From Sipunculus nudus (lineage: Eukaryota; Annelida; Sipuncula; Golfingiida; Sipunculidae), in NCBI GenBank assembly GCA_026874595.1, contig CM049308.1, forward strand, positions 22,545,867 to 22,609,866: 64,000 nucleotides of DNA. The letters are read 5' to 3'. The position numbers and the translations under genes are program-made. Shown here piece by piece: positions 25,901-41,500 of this stretch. Position 1 is the stretch's first letter. Each line of letters opens with the position of its first letter. The notes beneath the pieces are model-generated. The model searched no databases. It saw only the letters and a program-made list of their open reading frames with translations, and was not told where the DNA came from.

Positions 25901-28900
25901 ACAAAGTCTGCCAAGGATGCTCTGCTTCTGTGGTGCCAGATCAAAACCGCAGGATACCAGAATGTCAACATCCGTAACTTCACTACCAGCTGGCGTGACG
26001 GTCTGGCCTTCAACGCCCTCATCCACAAGCACAGGTACGGGTCTTCAATATATTAAACTATTTCACTATCCAAAATAGCCAACCCCTTATACCCAACCCC
26101 CCCCCCCCCAAAAAAATAGAATTTCACAAAACAGTCTATTTTTAAAATAGATAATTAGTTAGATAATGGTATTTTTTAGATTTTTACTTTAGTTTTGTTG
26201 AAAGTATGATAGAACAGGGAATACCTTGAACCAAATGGTTTTGTATGGTAAGATTAAACCCTGGCAAAGAAATTCACTGTTCATAACTTTTATGACCCTC
26301 ATTTTGTTCATGACCCTCTGTATTATTGGTCTGAAGTGAACTTATTAATGCGGGAATAAAAAAAAAATATATAAAAAAATTATCCCATGAGAAGTTTATT
26401 TTTTTAAAGAGCTGAATATAAGGAAACAAACTGGTAGGTACCTTTTGAAAAAAAAAAAGAAAAAAATATTTATGTTATGTGATGCAGGCCAGCTCAGTAT
26501 TTCAGACAGGGTTATTTTTGTTTCTATGTGCCCTTTGTACATTAATTATCAAAGACTTGCCCCAAAAAGTGAAAGGAACAACAGAAATTGTGAAGACACG
26601 CCCAAACAGCAAAGATGTGATAAGGGCAGATAGCTTCAGAGATTCATGGTTTACTGTCATAAATATGGGGTAGACAGAACATAATGCTTATTTTGTAATC
26701 AGATGGAGTATAAATAAATGTTTACACTGGGGATGATCAGCAAAGGTTAAAGGTTGTGTTTGGATTTTTGGAACAAACAAATACCCAGTTGGTACACAGT
26801 ATTTCTCAAAAAGTTTTAGGGCTGAGTCACTGAGATCAGGAAAATTAATTAAACCCTTATGTCCTTTGTGAGGTGAAAAGCCCTAGTGATGTTAAAAATT
26901 CATGGTTCATGACCCATTTCTTAAAATAGCTTTGCAATTAGCATAGGTGGGGGTTTGTACCAAGATGTTTATAGCATTTTAGCGCATCCCCTCTAACTAA
27001 AAACAAATTATGAAGAAGAATATGTTTACTGTGATAGATTTTTATTGCAGCATGAAATTTATCACCTGTTATTCCATATAAAAAAAATAAATTTCTTGTT
27101 TGCATTGGCGCGTAGTGATTGCTATTGTTCCAGCCAGGGTAAAATTTTCCAGACTCTGTGGCAGGCAGTGTGATTCGTAACAACAGCGAAGTGTGTGAGT
27201 TATAGATGACTCATTGGTTTGTAATATCAAAACAGTAATAACATGTCCAGATGTGGCTGTCTGCTGCAGCTGAAGAAGTGCTTTTCCTGGTTTAACACTG
27301 TGTAGTGATATTGTTATAGCACTCACCAGGAAACTAAACCTAGACTGAATCCCTGGTATCTCTGTTTGTTAAACAAATCTTTTTTATTCAGCACTCAGTC
27401 TTGAGTGACTTTAAGTCAAATACAAAAAAATCGACATTCCTTATTTACTCAAAAAGTTACTGTGGAAAAACGGCGTCAGAAATGTTTTTAAATTTTGTTT
27501 ACTCAGTGGAGGGCTGTATCAGCTGTGGTGTGTGGCCAAGCCCATTTATTGGCCGTATTTTAGTTAAATGGACAAAAAAAATTATGTTCCTTTATTTACT
27601 CTTTAATTACTGTTTAAAGGTTGCTACAGATAGAAGTCATGTTTACTTGGTAAGGAGCTTGTTCTGTTATCTTGTAGGACAAAGTCCATTCATTGGCTCC
27701 AGTAGGACATGTTTTGTATGTTTACAACCACTAGAGTTTCAAGTATAACCATGTCCTTCTTGGAATGTAAGCACGTCAAAATTCACTCTATAAAAAGAGG
27801 CCCCTACCTGTTGTTGTAATGTTACATCATGCTGAATTGAAGGTTATTTACCTATTGTCAGCCAGCTCAGTCTGAAGGCCAAGGGAAGGGATATACGAGG
27901 GTGCATTTTGTACTTCATAAACCATCCCCTTCCTATGAATGATAAAGATTTTTTTTACAGAAAATATTCTTAAAATAGAACTTTCTACAATATAAGTGCT
28001 TGAAAATGGTTCTTGCACCAAATGCTGCAAAATATACTTGGGAGGGGGGGGGGGGGGGGGGCATATGTCGTTATCATAAAAAACTAGGGCATCAGAACTT
28101 TGGTTTCTAGTTAGTTATTACAAACATAAGATATTCAGCTTTCCTATTAGACATGTATTCCTCAAGTAACAGCACATTTTGACTCATGTATGTGCATGAT
28201 GTAATCCCTAATTCACTATGACTCACAGTCACAGCTAAGTAAAACACATTAACCAATCATCGCCAATTTTGATCCAGGGTCAAAGTCAGTCCTACATTGA
28301 TTTCCATTCGAACTAGGAATTCACACATGCCACAATATACAAAAAATAAATCTTTATAAGATATTAACATAACTTTAAAATTGAAAGCATTGCTGCTCTG
28401 CAATAAATTTTTCCTCAAATGTCAGTTAGGTTTAATGAACAAACACAGTGCTCATTAATGTCTTTTGTGTGAATAGGTGGTAATTTATTTTCAAGCTAAC
28501 TAGGCCAGTGCCCTATATTCTTTGTCTTGACATATATAGCAAACTGTTGTCTTGCAAGAGGTTGTTTAGTTGAGTTTATGGCCTGTAGGTCACCGAGGTT
28601 TAAAACCTCTGTGCTGCCCCCTGTTGGCTATTTTCTACAGCAGGGATATTAAGTAAGAGGCTGGTGGAGGAACTGGAGGCGTGTTTTTTTTCATTTGGTA
28701 TATTTACTTCCTTAGGGAAGCTGGTGATGCAGACTGTAAAGATACAGTTTTCTTGTTATGTTTACCATCTGTTGTCTGACCTAGAAATACCTGGTACAAG
28801 TCGGATAGTTTATCTTAATAGGAAGAAACCTAGTCACGTCCGTGGTGTTATTTTACATAGAATCATCAGGGTTGTGCCATTTTGTTTTTTTAATGCAGCT

Positions 28901-29443
28901 TTTTGCAGATATTTTGATGCAAATATTCAGTCACTGCCTGCAAGTATAAAATAGTGTTTTATTGTTATCCCCTCCTTTATATGTATATACACAGTCAAGC
29001 TCACATTGTTTCATATCATTTAATAAAAAAAACTAGTTCATAGTCACATCAACCTGATATTCCAATCATTTCCTATATAAAACACGGTAAATCTGACTGC
29101 TGTATATGATGAAATAATGTCATGGTTAAAACCCTGGAAAGAGATTCTGGTTGGCAATTTATATTGTAGCAAAAGGCTACAGGGTGATCATTGAAGCCAA
29201 ATGGCCTGTAATCTGTCAGACATGTATCGGTTTATCACATTTTGTGGTAGTACATAGTTGTACAGAGGATCTAGCCGGTCTTCCACCAGAAGTTGTTGGA
29301 TTGGCATCACTTTACTGTGAATCCCCTAAGTTGCGACGGACCCTATGGATAAAAATTGCTTCTTTAGAGGTTTTCACCAATACATATGCTTGACACATAG
29401 AAACACCACAGTTATTAAATCATATGTGTTTTTTCACATACAT

Positions 29444-29530
<87 letters not shown>

Positions 29531-32500
29531 AAGACACAGTTGGGGTTGAAAATGTTAACTATTGAGTGCTGGGGTCCAAGCCTTACTATACTACCTAGTA
29601 CCCGTTTCAGACTGTGTGATGCAGCTTTGGCCTGTTTGGTGCTCACACCATGAATGGCAGTGCCTCTGGTGGTTCCATGGGGAGTAAATAACACTAACTT
29701 CTTTCATACAAGAGTGTAAATAAACAAACAGGGCTGTCTAAGCACCCCCTTCCCTGAGGCTGAAAGTGTTGTAGGGAACAGGATCTGTATTATATTACCC
29801 TCCTGATATGTAGACCCTCTGTGGCATTGACATATGCCCTCCACACTTCCCAGCTAATTCTGCATGCTGAACCAAACATGAGCTAAAAGAACCATTCTGG
29901 GTCAAACCCTGAGATATCCTATATCAGCTCACAAAGTAGTCAATCTGTGTATTGTAATGGTATGTTAAAGCCGAATATGTACTGTGTACATAAATTGCAT
30001 ATATTTTAAGCCTGTCTTATAAAAAGTGGTTGCGCCATTCAAGTGCATAGCACTTCCTCCTGCTGACATAATAGTATTGTTGAAAGTTAAGCTGTCAATC
30101 ACACAAGTAAGAAACTCAAGAGCTGGCCAGAATGCTAGTTGAAATGTTTAAATATAGCATTTTCTGCTTGATTGTTCCTACTCTGTGTGTATGAAACTCA
30201 ATCCATGTTTTGTCTTATTGTTTGGGGCAACGTTATCTCTTGTATGATTGTTGGCAGCTTACAGGAGGTTAAGTAAACGTAGGAGGGTATCGCAAATTCA
30301 ACATCCCATTAGGGATTCTGTTGCCACATGCTGAAAAGCAGAATCGTTGTCATGGTGACATAGTAGTTTTGTGATAATATGACAGTCATAAATTATTTCT
30401 TCTAATAGCTCATGCAATGATAAAATACTTCAGTATTATCAGTGAGGCTGGTAAAATGGATCAAAAAGAGGCTCTGACTAATCTTACCTTTAGAGATAAG
30501 GTTGGGGTGATAATAAAACCTTTACAGGTATGGCTCATATTGTTATTGATAACTCCTATTCAGCATTAGATAACAGTTGTTATCACCTCAATACAATGGT
30601 ATAACCAGGCAGACTAAATTGATTTTCAAGCCGGGGCAAACCAAGGAACCAGTACATAGCTCTGAAAATATCATGTTTGACATGCGGATGTGGGCCTTTC
30701 ATCAAAGCATGATTTATATGCAGAAAGCATCCATGTACCCACAGGCCTTGAAGTGTCATTATACCCAGTTTCTTTGATAAGAAATAGCTTTTCGCCCTGA
30801 CACTGAAGACACATGTGCACACTGCTCAATGTTTGAAACAGTTAAAATACCAATCCTTGCTTTTACAGATGATTAGTACTTGCCCAGAGGACTAGTAATG
30901 TTAAAAAGGCGCTAGTCATTACGGAAAAGTAAGAAGTCCTTAATTTTCTTAATTCAAGATTAGCAATTTCAAAGCACAGCTTGGATCATTAATTGGCAAG
31001 TATGGCTGAGTTGCTCAACAGTATGGGTAAATTTCATGCATAAGAAGATTTATAAAAGGTATTTGTTGAATTTAATTGTCTTAAAATAAGCATAAATTAA
31101 ATGCAGTGTAACCCTTAAATCATGATTCAGATAAATTCTAGTAATTAAAGATTATATTGAAATATATTTTTAATAATTATAAATATTGAAATAGTGCAGT
31201 TTTGTCAAATAGGCATTATTTGTTTTTTTGCAAGCTACTAAAAATGAAGCATTTTTCTCATTCAGACGGTCTTATAATTTAAATGATCCTGAATTAATTA
31301 TAAAATGTCCTGATTATTTATCTGTCATTTTCAGATTCTGATTTTCACTTTCCTTTATTGAACAGACTCATGACTCTACAGACTAAGATCCTGCATGATA
31401 AATATTTAAACATAACTAGAGATTTAAATAATGTTGCATATGCGACCATATAAACATGTAATAGGATGGTACAGGGCATCTTTTTTTAAAGTGCACCTCT
31501 GATACTCTGTGAAAGTGGATTTTTCTGGCAATATCTGCTACCTCAATTGACACTATGCAAACACTGCATAGTTCTTTGCCATCCTGTGCTGACAACTCTA
31601 CTGACCATCCTTACAATGGTATGCATCCTGTCCACTCCATATGTTACAAAGATATCCTGCATCTGTCCACTTTAGTCAGCTGTTTATAAATAAAACCATA
31701 TGGGGTGTTGCTTTAAAGGAGGATTTAAACCAAACCATATGTAAATACACCAGGTTAATGGTTTAGGATCATCAGTTATTGGAGATTGAGCAGGTATACA
31801 TGAAATAGTAAAACTTTGAGCAACTTGATAAAATGCTTAAAAATAAAAGTTGGCATATTCTGGTTACTACTGGCAGGGTTTGTGAGAGGGTGCTGTGCAG
31901 TAGCAACAACCTTTAGGGACTGTTGGAGCAATATTAAAGCCATATGCATCTCTCACATCTGGCATCTTCACTGCCTGTTCACTGCATGAACAGTAGGTGT
32001 TATACATGTCTGCAGGTACACCAGTCACCTATAGCACACATACACCAAACATACACCCCACAGTACAGGGCTGTACCTGCCTTGTAATATTGTGCAGGTC
32101 TATTTTTGCTTCACATGTTCCCATCCTACGGGGCTGTATTCTAACAAGCTAATAACCTTTACACACGCATGGGCTGGCGGTTGAAGGTTCTCTGTCCCTG
32201 TACTAGTGCAGTCAGCCATACATAAAACACTATTTAATGTCAGAACTACTCCCATGATGGTGACCTTTGTGTAGTTGTGTGAGTATATTAACATTTGCAT
32301 GAACCTGTGTACATTATGTGCAGTAAAATATATGCGGGAGGGTCTGGCATATTGCTTAATTAAGTAGTTTTCTTGAATAAAAATTATTGCTTATTTGCAT
32401 AAATTACCTGCCCACCGCTGGGATTAATTAAATCAGTTTATGAGTGGTTTATATGGCCTCTTGTTTCAATTACAAAATTGTTTCCCCAGTGTTTTGCTCA

Positions 32501-35500
32501 GTTAATTTTGTTTTATCTTGTTTTTGTACAAAACTGCCGGTCACATATGTTTACTTGTGTATTTTTATCTGTAATTATATTAATAAATCCATCTATCACT
32601 GGTAATTTTTAGCCAACCAGGCCATCTTTTATCAGTTCAATTGTATCTCATGTCTGTGGTGCTAAATACCACAAGAGTATATAACTGTAAAAACACACCA
32701 ATAAAAGAATTATATCAGAGAATTTGTGAAATTAACTAATAGTACTTTTTATTGTGTAAAAAGTCAAGTGCAAGTTCCATTTTCCTCTTATCCTTAGAAA
32801 AAAACTGTTTTAATTTCATAACTGTGTTGCCCCAGACTGGTACAAAAAAATGTGTTCTGCTAGAACAGAAGACCTTCACACAAATAGATATTGATGTACA
32901 GAGCGATACCTGGTTTTAGATCACTGACCTGCAATGTGATAAGGGCATACCATAGCGTCTTTCTTTTATATAACAAGCTTCCATGCATGAGAACTTTATG
33001 AATAAACCAGTATTGTGCAGGGTTGGAAACAGAGTGCCTGAAAGAACACTTATGTCAAGCATGGGATCGGATGCCTTAACTGTAGGTTGTGCAGTCAATA
33101 CAAAAAAAAATGATTGATGTTATTCTGTGAATAAATGATTGATGAGTCTCAGGTATAATTTAAACTAATATTTACTCTATAGAGTATGTTGATTGCAAAT
33201 GTAAAACAAGTGTAAAGTTATGATGAATACATGTTGAAAATTAATGATTAATGTCCCAGTAAATTAGTTAAACTACGATTAAGCCTTATATTTTTTGTAG
33301 GTGTTATTCTACCTGAGGCTTGGGTGTATGTCTTTTGATGTTTTTCAAGGGAATAAGCCTAACCAAGGATGTTTGGGCGATTTTATACAACTGTTATGAA
33401 ATACAGCCTGACGCACATGTTGTTTTATGGCGAGACGCTGCAGTTATAAATAGCATCTTTATGAACAGGAGTGAAGCTGTCTCACCTGGGGTAAAATTAT
33501 TATCAGATTCAGGTGTAGTAACAGGTAAATGCTCAAGATGAGGAAAGTTTAGCCCTCACTGTGGGTTGGTTTGTGTGTTAAATAAAAGGTAATATTAGAT
33601 TATATTATACCTCACCTTGGAACAGGCAAACAAGCTGTCCAAATTATACTATAAACACAGGAAACACTTGCCGGATTTAGTGCTTTACAGCTGGTTTCAC
33701 CTGGTAACATGGCTGCTTGCAAACATTGTTCTCTGATGCCACCTAGATAATAAACTCTTCATAAATAAAGGGCATTGCATAGTCTTGATGCATTAAAATT
33801 TAATACTGTTTATTTCCTGTGAAACACAGATCAAATAAGTGAATTGTGTTTAAGCAATGAAAGAATACAATAATGACCATGGAACCCATAAAGATTCTTG
33901 ATAAATGCAGGCAAGCCAGCCAAAGTGAAAACTGTTCTTCACAGGATCATGGTCCTTTGTACATTAATTCACCATTAAATATTTCTGAAAGAGGATCCTA
34001 CAAAGGATATTATTTACATAGATTGTGTCAGAAAAAAACAGATGTCACTCACCTCCAGTGTCTAGTAAAAAAAGCCATGTATATTGTAGCCTTGGAGAGA
34101 CAATTCTTATGCTTATGGCATCTCTGTGCAGCCTAGATAACTCTTGGCTTTGGCAGATCAATCAGGTATTCATTGGTCTTGGCCATCTCTGGTTGCGTCT
34201 TTACTGTCGGGTATAGGGTGATTTGTCTGGGGAGCATAAGCCCAGGGGATCGTTCCTGTTAGGATAATTCATCCAGATGATACTGGACTAAGCAACATTC
34301 ATTTTGGTGGGGAAAAAGTATTGATTTTATACATAGCTTTGTCTTTACATAGGTAGTTTAAAATATTCAGTTGACTGACATTGTATAGGTTTATTTCATA
34401 ATAAGATATTGGCTCTGTCCACACAGTGGCTGGATCATTAATGATGAACATAAAGATGTCTTCTGTAACATGAAGGTTTCAAATTGTGTACACAGTTATA
34501 GCGCAGTGTTACTAGTGCTAGTGTTGTCTGTAGGAATATTTTTTTGACCAGATGTGTAGCATCTCATCCTGGCAAGCCCAGCCTTCTGGTGAAGCATGCT
34601 TCTTTTGGCAGCTTTAATATCCACACGTGTATACTCCCTCAGGGCCCTTTAGTAATGATGACCAACAGGCATCAACTAACAGAGATAAACAAATGACTGT
34701 TCGCCCATGTCTTCAGGATAAACCAAAGGTAAAGTTCCAGTTGGGACTGAAATCTGGGTTCTCTAATTCCTCTGTAATGCATCCAGGTTTATGCTAGCAA
34801 TAAGCATGTGGAGTCATGTTGCCACCATACTGAGTCGCTCTTTTTCTTAAAGAAGGCCGCAGTCTTCTTGGTATTTATCTAAAAAAAATTTTATGTGATG
34901 TGCCAAGATTTCCTAAAAAATTTTCTACGAGCAGTTGTAAACAATCGTGGCATTGGATGAGCCTGTTGTGACCGGTGAGCATTTATTATGCTTGAACATG
35001 AGAGTTGTTAGCAATATTAATGAATGACTGTGATTTCCTTGATTACTTCACAAATGTTGTGGTTACCTGCTAGTGTTTGATGCATTCCTACAATTACTCA
35101 CAAAGTGGCATGATGCATCATCAATTCATGAACATTCAAATTCCTACACTCCTTACACAGTGGTTATACACTGCAGTCGTCCAAAACATTCCTGTACCGT
35201 AGATCCGCGTTTTGCCGCCGCGGCCATAAAATAAGACTTCCAGCCAAAAATCCTGACTAATATTTCTCGACAAGGGATGCGGCTATAAAACGCAGGTTAG
35301 GCTAAATTCAAACGTGTACAAGTGACTCGACGGCCCGCCAAGGCGCAATGGGCGATAATAGGCTGAGGAAGGAGTGAATACTGAGAACGTATAGGTAATG
35401 ATACTGCATATTTATATATTAATTTTATTCATTATTAATTTTATAAAATGTAAAATTGATATTTTAAACAGGCTTATATGTATTATAAAAATTTTCTGAG

Positions 35501-38500
35501 TCCGTCATAAACCACGGCAATTGTCACGCAATGATTGATAAAAGATCGATATTCACTCGCCAAATTATGCATTCTATCAAGACTAACGGTTATACCTATA
35601 TTTAAGTATGGCTGCAATATCAGTAAAACATTATTTTAAGATATTTCTTGAACATATCATTTCTTTTCAAATAAACTGTAAAACAAAAGATAACCAAAGA
35701 CCATATGTTCTTCGGCATTAAACCTGCGTTCACGTTCAGATATTTCTTCGTTGATCACATTGTCAATAGATGGCGCTCAAAGGTCATAACCTCACCAGCT
35801 AGTTCCGTAATCTTTAAATATGGCACACTTTGCTAGCAGACGGTTCGGGCACCAGTGTGTATATATTATGATCAGCAGGACCCTGGGAGTACGCGTAAAG
35901 GCTCGACGCGGGATTCGCTTATTCAAAGGTTTTGTCAAGGTTGTTAATTGACCGACGTTGTATAGAGTGTAAATAAAAGCCATCACAAAGAGTCCCGTTG
36001 GCTATGATATCCCATTAAAGTTTAATTAGCCAGGGTAAGGGCGTAAGGTACACCAAGGCCCGCTAGTTCCGTAATCATTTTATGTGGCATCTTTTGCCGG
36101 TTGACGGTTCGGGCACCATTTTGCATATATTATGATTAGCACAACCCGAGGTGTTCTGGAAATATGATCACCGACGAATGTGTCGTTTATTTAAATGTTT
36201 TGTTGTTAAATGACTGACGATGTATAATGTCTAAATAATATTTAAACTACAGTCGTCCCATACAATGCTTTGATGCCTCATTGAACTTTAATTAGCCAAG
36301 TTAAAGGCGCAAGATTCTCCGGCATTCAGTGATGTGTCAAATTAATTTCGTAGCCCTACTAGAATTCGTCTTGGATGAGTCGTTATAAACCGAACAAATT
36401 GTCATCTATTCTAATCAGATAGATCCGGCGGTTTAACCAATTAATTAAATTAATTAATTAGCCAAGCAACATACACAGTTGCAACTGTTTCCCAAAACTG
36501 TAATGCCTGACCGCATATCAGCATACCGCTGCGTACCTAGCTGCAGCCTAGCGTTTAAGAAAGAACCTTTTTTCGTTGTGTTCCCATACCTCACCCGGCA
36601 ATGGAACGTGATGAGAATGTGGTGCGGCCATTAAGTAAGGTTTTGGGAATTTTTTACTCCAGTGAAGGAGCCTTCCAGATATTTTACGAACATGGGGTGC
36701 GGCCATTAGATGACGTGCGGCGGCAAAACGCGGATCTACGGTAACCCCTGCTTTGTATAGTAAGGTTCTCTGAGTTTGACCAACGGGTTGGGCACAGAGC
36801 ACATAAGTGAAATGCACAGTATTGCAATGTGCATCCAGCCCAAATTTAAACATGCAGCACCTACTCTCTTGGTCTGATAGCACCAATTCTGGCATAGAGC
36901 CAAGAATTTGAGTCGGGTAATATCTGTATCCCTTGCCCAGAAAATGCAAGTATTTTGAAGTATATAGTTATTTTAGTCAGGAATAACTTCAGAGATTAAT
37001 ATATGTCACAATATTTGTGAACAACAGGCAGGCTAAGGAAATAGTTGTCTTATGAACTGAAATGTTATCCCTGAGGTCTTATTTCTAAGTTTACTGGGTG
37101 GTCTTCACCAAAAATCTGGTCTGTTTGGTTTGATATCAAAGCAGAAATGCCTTGAACATGATGTAAAAAGACATTTATTTTCACTGAGTAGGATAGGAGT
37201 TGGTTTGTGTGGTTTGTTCACAAACATTTAAGCAGAAGTAGATATATTTATGGATTTACACATATCAGGTGATCTTCATTTTTAGGCTCATGCATTGTTC
37301 CGTGTCCTGTATCAAATTAGAGTACATTATCAATGCTGACACACCCCAAGTTTTTTCCCCAACTCACTGCAGTAAGGAAAGTCCTTTACCTCTATCTGCA
37401 AACCTAAAAACCATTAATGATCTTCTGTTTAATACCCTTGTATTCTGACAGTATACAAGTAGTACTGAGTAAAAAAAGTTTATAAATTTCTTCAAGATGT
37501 ACATTTTCAAGATTTGTATTAATATTAATATATATAGCACCAGGACATTACATATTAAGCAAATGTTAATGTATTAGGCCCAAAGGTAAAGCATGGCTGT
37601 GTTATGTTGAAACTTGTGTTATGTTGAAACTGAATTAAATGTAAAGGTAAGACATGAATGGCTTTTGTGTTTATCTATTTTAACCTGTGGCATTTGGCAC
37701 TTAACATTTAAGATCATCAGGTAAATGTTATTTGAAGTGATCTCTATTGACACATGTTTATACATATGATACTCATTTATCTAAAGTGGTCGTTAATTTA
37801 GAGGGCCAGCAGATTAAATTAAACATCACCACCTGCTATTACTGATGGAACACACATCTGTTGGTTAATAATTAAACAGAACAGATTGTGCTTAATGTGT
37901 AGAGCTGATTGTGGTTATGTAAATTGAGATAACGTGGGCAGGACTCTGGACACTCCCTTCCTGCAGTTGGCATGTTCTATTTATATATGAACTATCACCA
38001 GTAGGATCATAGAATGCCTGCATTTTCACTGCAGTGATATTTTAATTGTCACTTAATGCACAACAAAAAAGGGTGGTGCTTTAAGGTCCACAAGGTCTAT
38101 GATGCTAGGTTTATATCTGTTTAATGTTATCTGATTTTGGCCCCAGTTAAAAGTGTTAAAATCTATCACTTGGAAATAGTCAGACATGGTCTTGTATTTA
38201 GTAGATAATCTTATGTCCCAATTAAATGGAGTAATTACAGTTACGTGGGTTAGATATTTCTTCTGAGTATTAGGACCAGGCTTTTAAATGGTGAATAAGA
38301 TTTATCAGCTGTGATGTTAGTAACCAACTATAATTTGCGGATTTGTGCGTGGTCTGAATAAGCGTTATTCCACTTTAAACTTTGCTGATACACATCCCCT
38401 TAATACCAAACTCTCTTCGCAGATAGTGCTCGCCTGGACGCTGTCCCCAGCCCCCCCCCCCAAACCCCACTTCAGGTTTTGGCTTAAAAAAATGTCACAT

Positions 38501-41500
38501 CCCCATGACCGTAAAAAAATGTCTCATCCCCATGACCGCATCAAACCCTGACATGTTTATTTCTCCCAGTTTCTTGAAACTGCTCATGGGGGGGGGGGGG
38601 GGGGCTGCCATTTTGCATTCATCATAAAACCCAGATGTCACCTGTCACATGTGGGTGTTGGGCTACTGTCGTTAATGCCAGAATGTGACACCAAGATACC
38701 CAAACTTGTATGCATATAAATTTTGCAATGATAATCCACCCAAGTGATTCATAATCAAAGTGAAATCCATTCAGGTGACCTGATCCAGGTCATTTAATAT
38801 GAAAGGGGGGCTCTGACTATTGATTTCTGAGAGAGATGCTATGGTCATTCCCCTCAGTGCTGGCCAGTTCATCAAATAATCAGAAGATGTCTGTTGGGAA
38901 GGGATTGCCAGGTCATGGAGGCTGGTCAAGCTGGCTCGCTGCTGTATGCTGTGGAGGGCTGGATGTTTACAGAACATGCCCTGTGGCCTGTCTGCTGGAG
39001 AGGATGGACAGTGGATGCTGACCAGGTGTTCTCAGGCTGCCCCAGCACTGGCTTCACTGGGGCAGCCACAAGTGCAGCAGAACCAGAGGCTGGACAGCCA
39101 CTGCTGAAGCACTGCTAGCCCCAGGGCTAACCCAGCCAGCAGCTCCCTGTAGCTGCCTCATCTCTCAATATGTAATGCAATATGCTTTTCATCACTGTCA
39201 GAGGGTGATGCCGCAGTGAGCTGGCGCTTTATACCAAAAACTAATTGGCCGCCATTATGGTCCCTAATAAGCTTATATCAGCTTATTTTCAGAGCTGTGA
39301 TGAAATGTGTGCAGAATGAAAGAGCTGAAATGGTAGAATTTAGTAATTTTATGGTATATGGCAATCCAGTAGAACAACAGTACTATAGTGATATATGGTC
39401 TGGGCATAGCTTTTTCCACAGTGATGATTAGTCCTTGAAGCTTTTCTAACATGGAAACCTAAAGGGAGCAAGTACAGTAATATTTAGCACAAGCTGTAAG
39501 TGGTGCTTGTGCATGTTTGACTTGGCAGACTGAACATGTCAATGATATAGTTGTTACAGCCTTACAGCCCTGAAACATGATGACAGAGAGAATGATACAT
39601 TTTTGGCTGTGTGATACATACATACTGCTGTATAAATCTGACATGTAAGCTGGTATTACTGGAGACTGGTAGTAGAGCTTTGGGCCTGCTATCACTGCTG
39701 CTTTAGCAGAGACAGCTGTCAGATGAATGGGCGTGGCAGGTGCATGCCAGTCTATACAGCACAGGGTTGAAAAGATCTGAAAACCCAAAAGTACACCTAC
39801 TTTGCTTCTGTAATGGCATTTTGAATCAGTAAATTTTGTTTTAACAGGAATAAAGATCTTGGTGTAGCCTTGTTCTCTGTCATAGCCATAGGGGAGGAAA
39901 ATATATATTTTCAAAACCTTCCATTATATCATGTCACATTATTTTGTTGAGTTTTGTAAAGCCTTTGATTTCAGTGTAAAAGATGAGATCAGGCTCTTGG
40001 TTAGAGTGGTAGACTCTTGATTAGGCAGTGAATCACCAGTGACATTTGGTAACTCTGGTGAAACCATAGACCAGATACATGTATTCAATACCCAAAATAG
40101 AAAAAAAAATATTTCAGTATATTCTTAGAAGTCTGGGTGTGGCAGTTGGTTATATTCTACTATCATGTTTCAACCATACAAGCAGGCAAAATGATGTGGC
40201 CATAAATATATATATATATTCTCTTCAGGATTATGTATCATTTGTAAAAAGAATGGTAAAGTGGGGGTGTGTGATGTAAAATTTTACAGTTCTGAATTTA
40301 TTCTGTCCCATGTATTCTGTCATTATGTGTTGGCATTGGTGTCATATATGTCCGTGATTCACAGTATGGAGGGTTGAGAATAAAGTGGGTGTGGCTGGCG
40401 TAGCTATCAGGTGACTGTGACCAGGCTGAGGGATGCTGTTTCTGCCTTGACATTGACGCTCTGCAGGGCTAGCAGAGCTGCTGAGAGGGTTGTCAGCCAG
40501 GCTAAACACTGGCCCAGATTTAGGGATCCGCATTACATGCATACCTGCAGTATCACATGCCCCGGTGGACCACTCCTGTATCAGTGTTGGTGCACCAGGC
40601 TGCTTGTACAGTGAAGTTAATATCAAAATGCTGCCCAAGTAAAAAGCGCTTGTAATTTGGAAAATTGGGGAGCAGTGCAGCAGGGGTTTCAGCCAAACTA
40701 CTTTGGAATGCCAGACAAGTCAATAGTCCTGCTTGCAACAATACAGTGCAAAAAAAATATAATTACCTGCCGCTGGAAAGTATCAGATTCAGATGGATAA
40801 ATTCATCATTGCATCACAATACCACATCAAAAACGTATCTGCCCTTCAATTCATTTGCCTAATTGAATTGTCTTCATTTTGTCCACTGAAACTACATCCA
40901 CATTAAAATTGTTATAAATAGTAAGCACCCTCTGGAATTATGTGATATCTGTATCCTTGATATTTAATAGCCATATTATCCTTGTTTATTTTATCATATT
41001 GGGTTTCCTTCAGGTGAAAAAAAATGACATTTATAAAACTATATGTAATTAGAATATTTTTAAATATCTTGTATTTTATATTCATGGTTGCTCTGGCAGC
41101 ACTTTAAAGTTAAAGTCAGTGTACAAGTAACTTTGTTTGATTTAAAGTTACCAGACTCAGAAATGGAGAAAACAATGGTATCCAGTTTGATGTTTCTTTT
41201 TTTTTTGTTCCAAATCCTGTCTACCAAATAGTTAAATAGATTTTTAAAACTGGTTGCACCTGTGGTGCCATCTGTCATGAAAACCACAAACTAAAAATGG
41301 ACAATATCATTCTTGAAAGAAATTTTTTGAACTGTTAAATTGTGGCTGCTGTCTCTATTAATGTGCCATCACTTTGTTTCAGACCTGATCTGATTGAGTA
41401 TGATGCTCTGCAGAAGTCCAATGCTATCTACAATCTCAACAATGCCTTCAACACGGCAGAAAACAAACTGGGACTCACTCAGCTCTTGGATGCTGAAGGT

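Larger units (their letters stand above)
26035..41382. other. beta-spectrin intron 4 (15.3 kb, largest here)
   Basis: Phase 2, GT-AG. Contains simple repeats (26097, 28044, 29452, 38588), a TA-flanked inverted-repeat element at 35195-36743, a dispersed repeat at about 38340-38640, a possible SINE relic at about 39990 and G+C-rich patches at 38840-39150 and 40380-40620. No nested gene recognised; the 133- and 151-codon minus-strand frames at 36548-36949 and 39459-39914 resemble nothing known to me. Confidence 0.85.

Noticed and set aside
29345-29694. Frames on both strands with long YIYIYI stretches
   Set aside because: They translate the (TA)n microsatellite at 29452-29525.
36548-36949. 133-codon minus-strand frame
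   Set aside because: It runs across the right end of the TA-flanked element into unrelated intron, so it is neither an element gene nor a plausible host gene.
39459-39914. 151-codon minus-strand frame, the longest unassigned frame
   Set aside because: No recognisable domain, Cys-rich chance-like composition, inside the long intron 4; the length is within chance for 64 kb.
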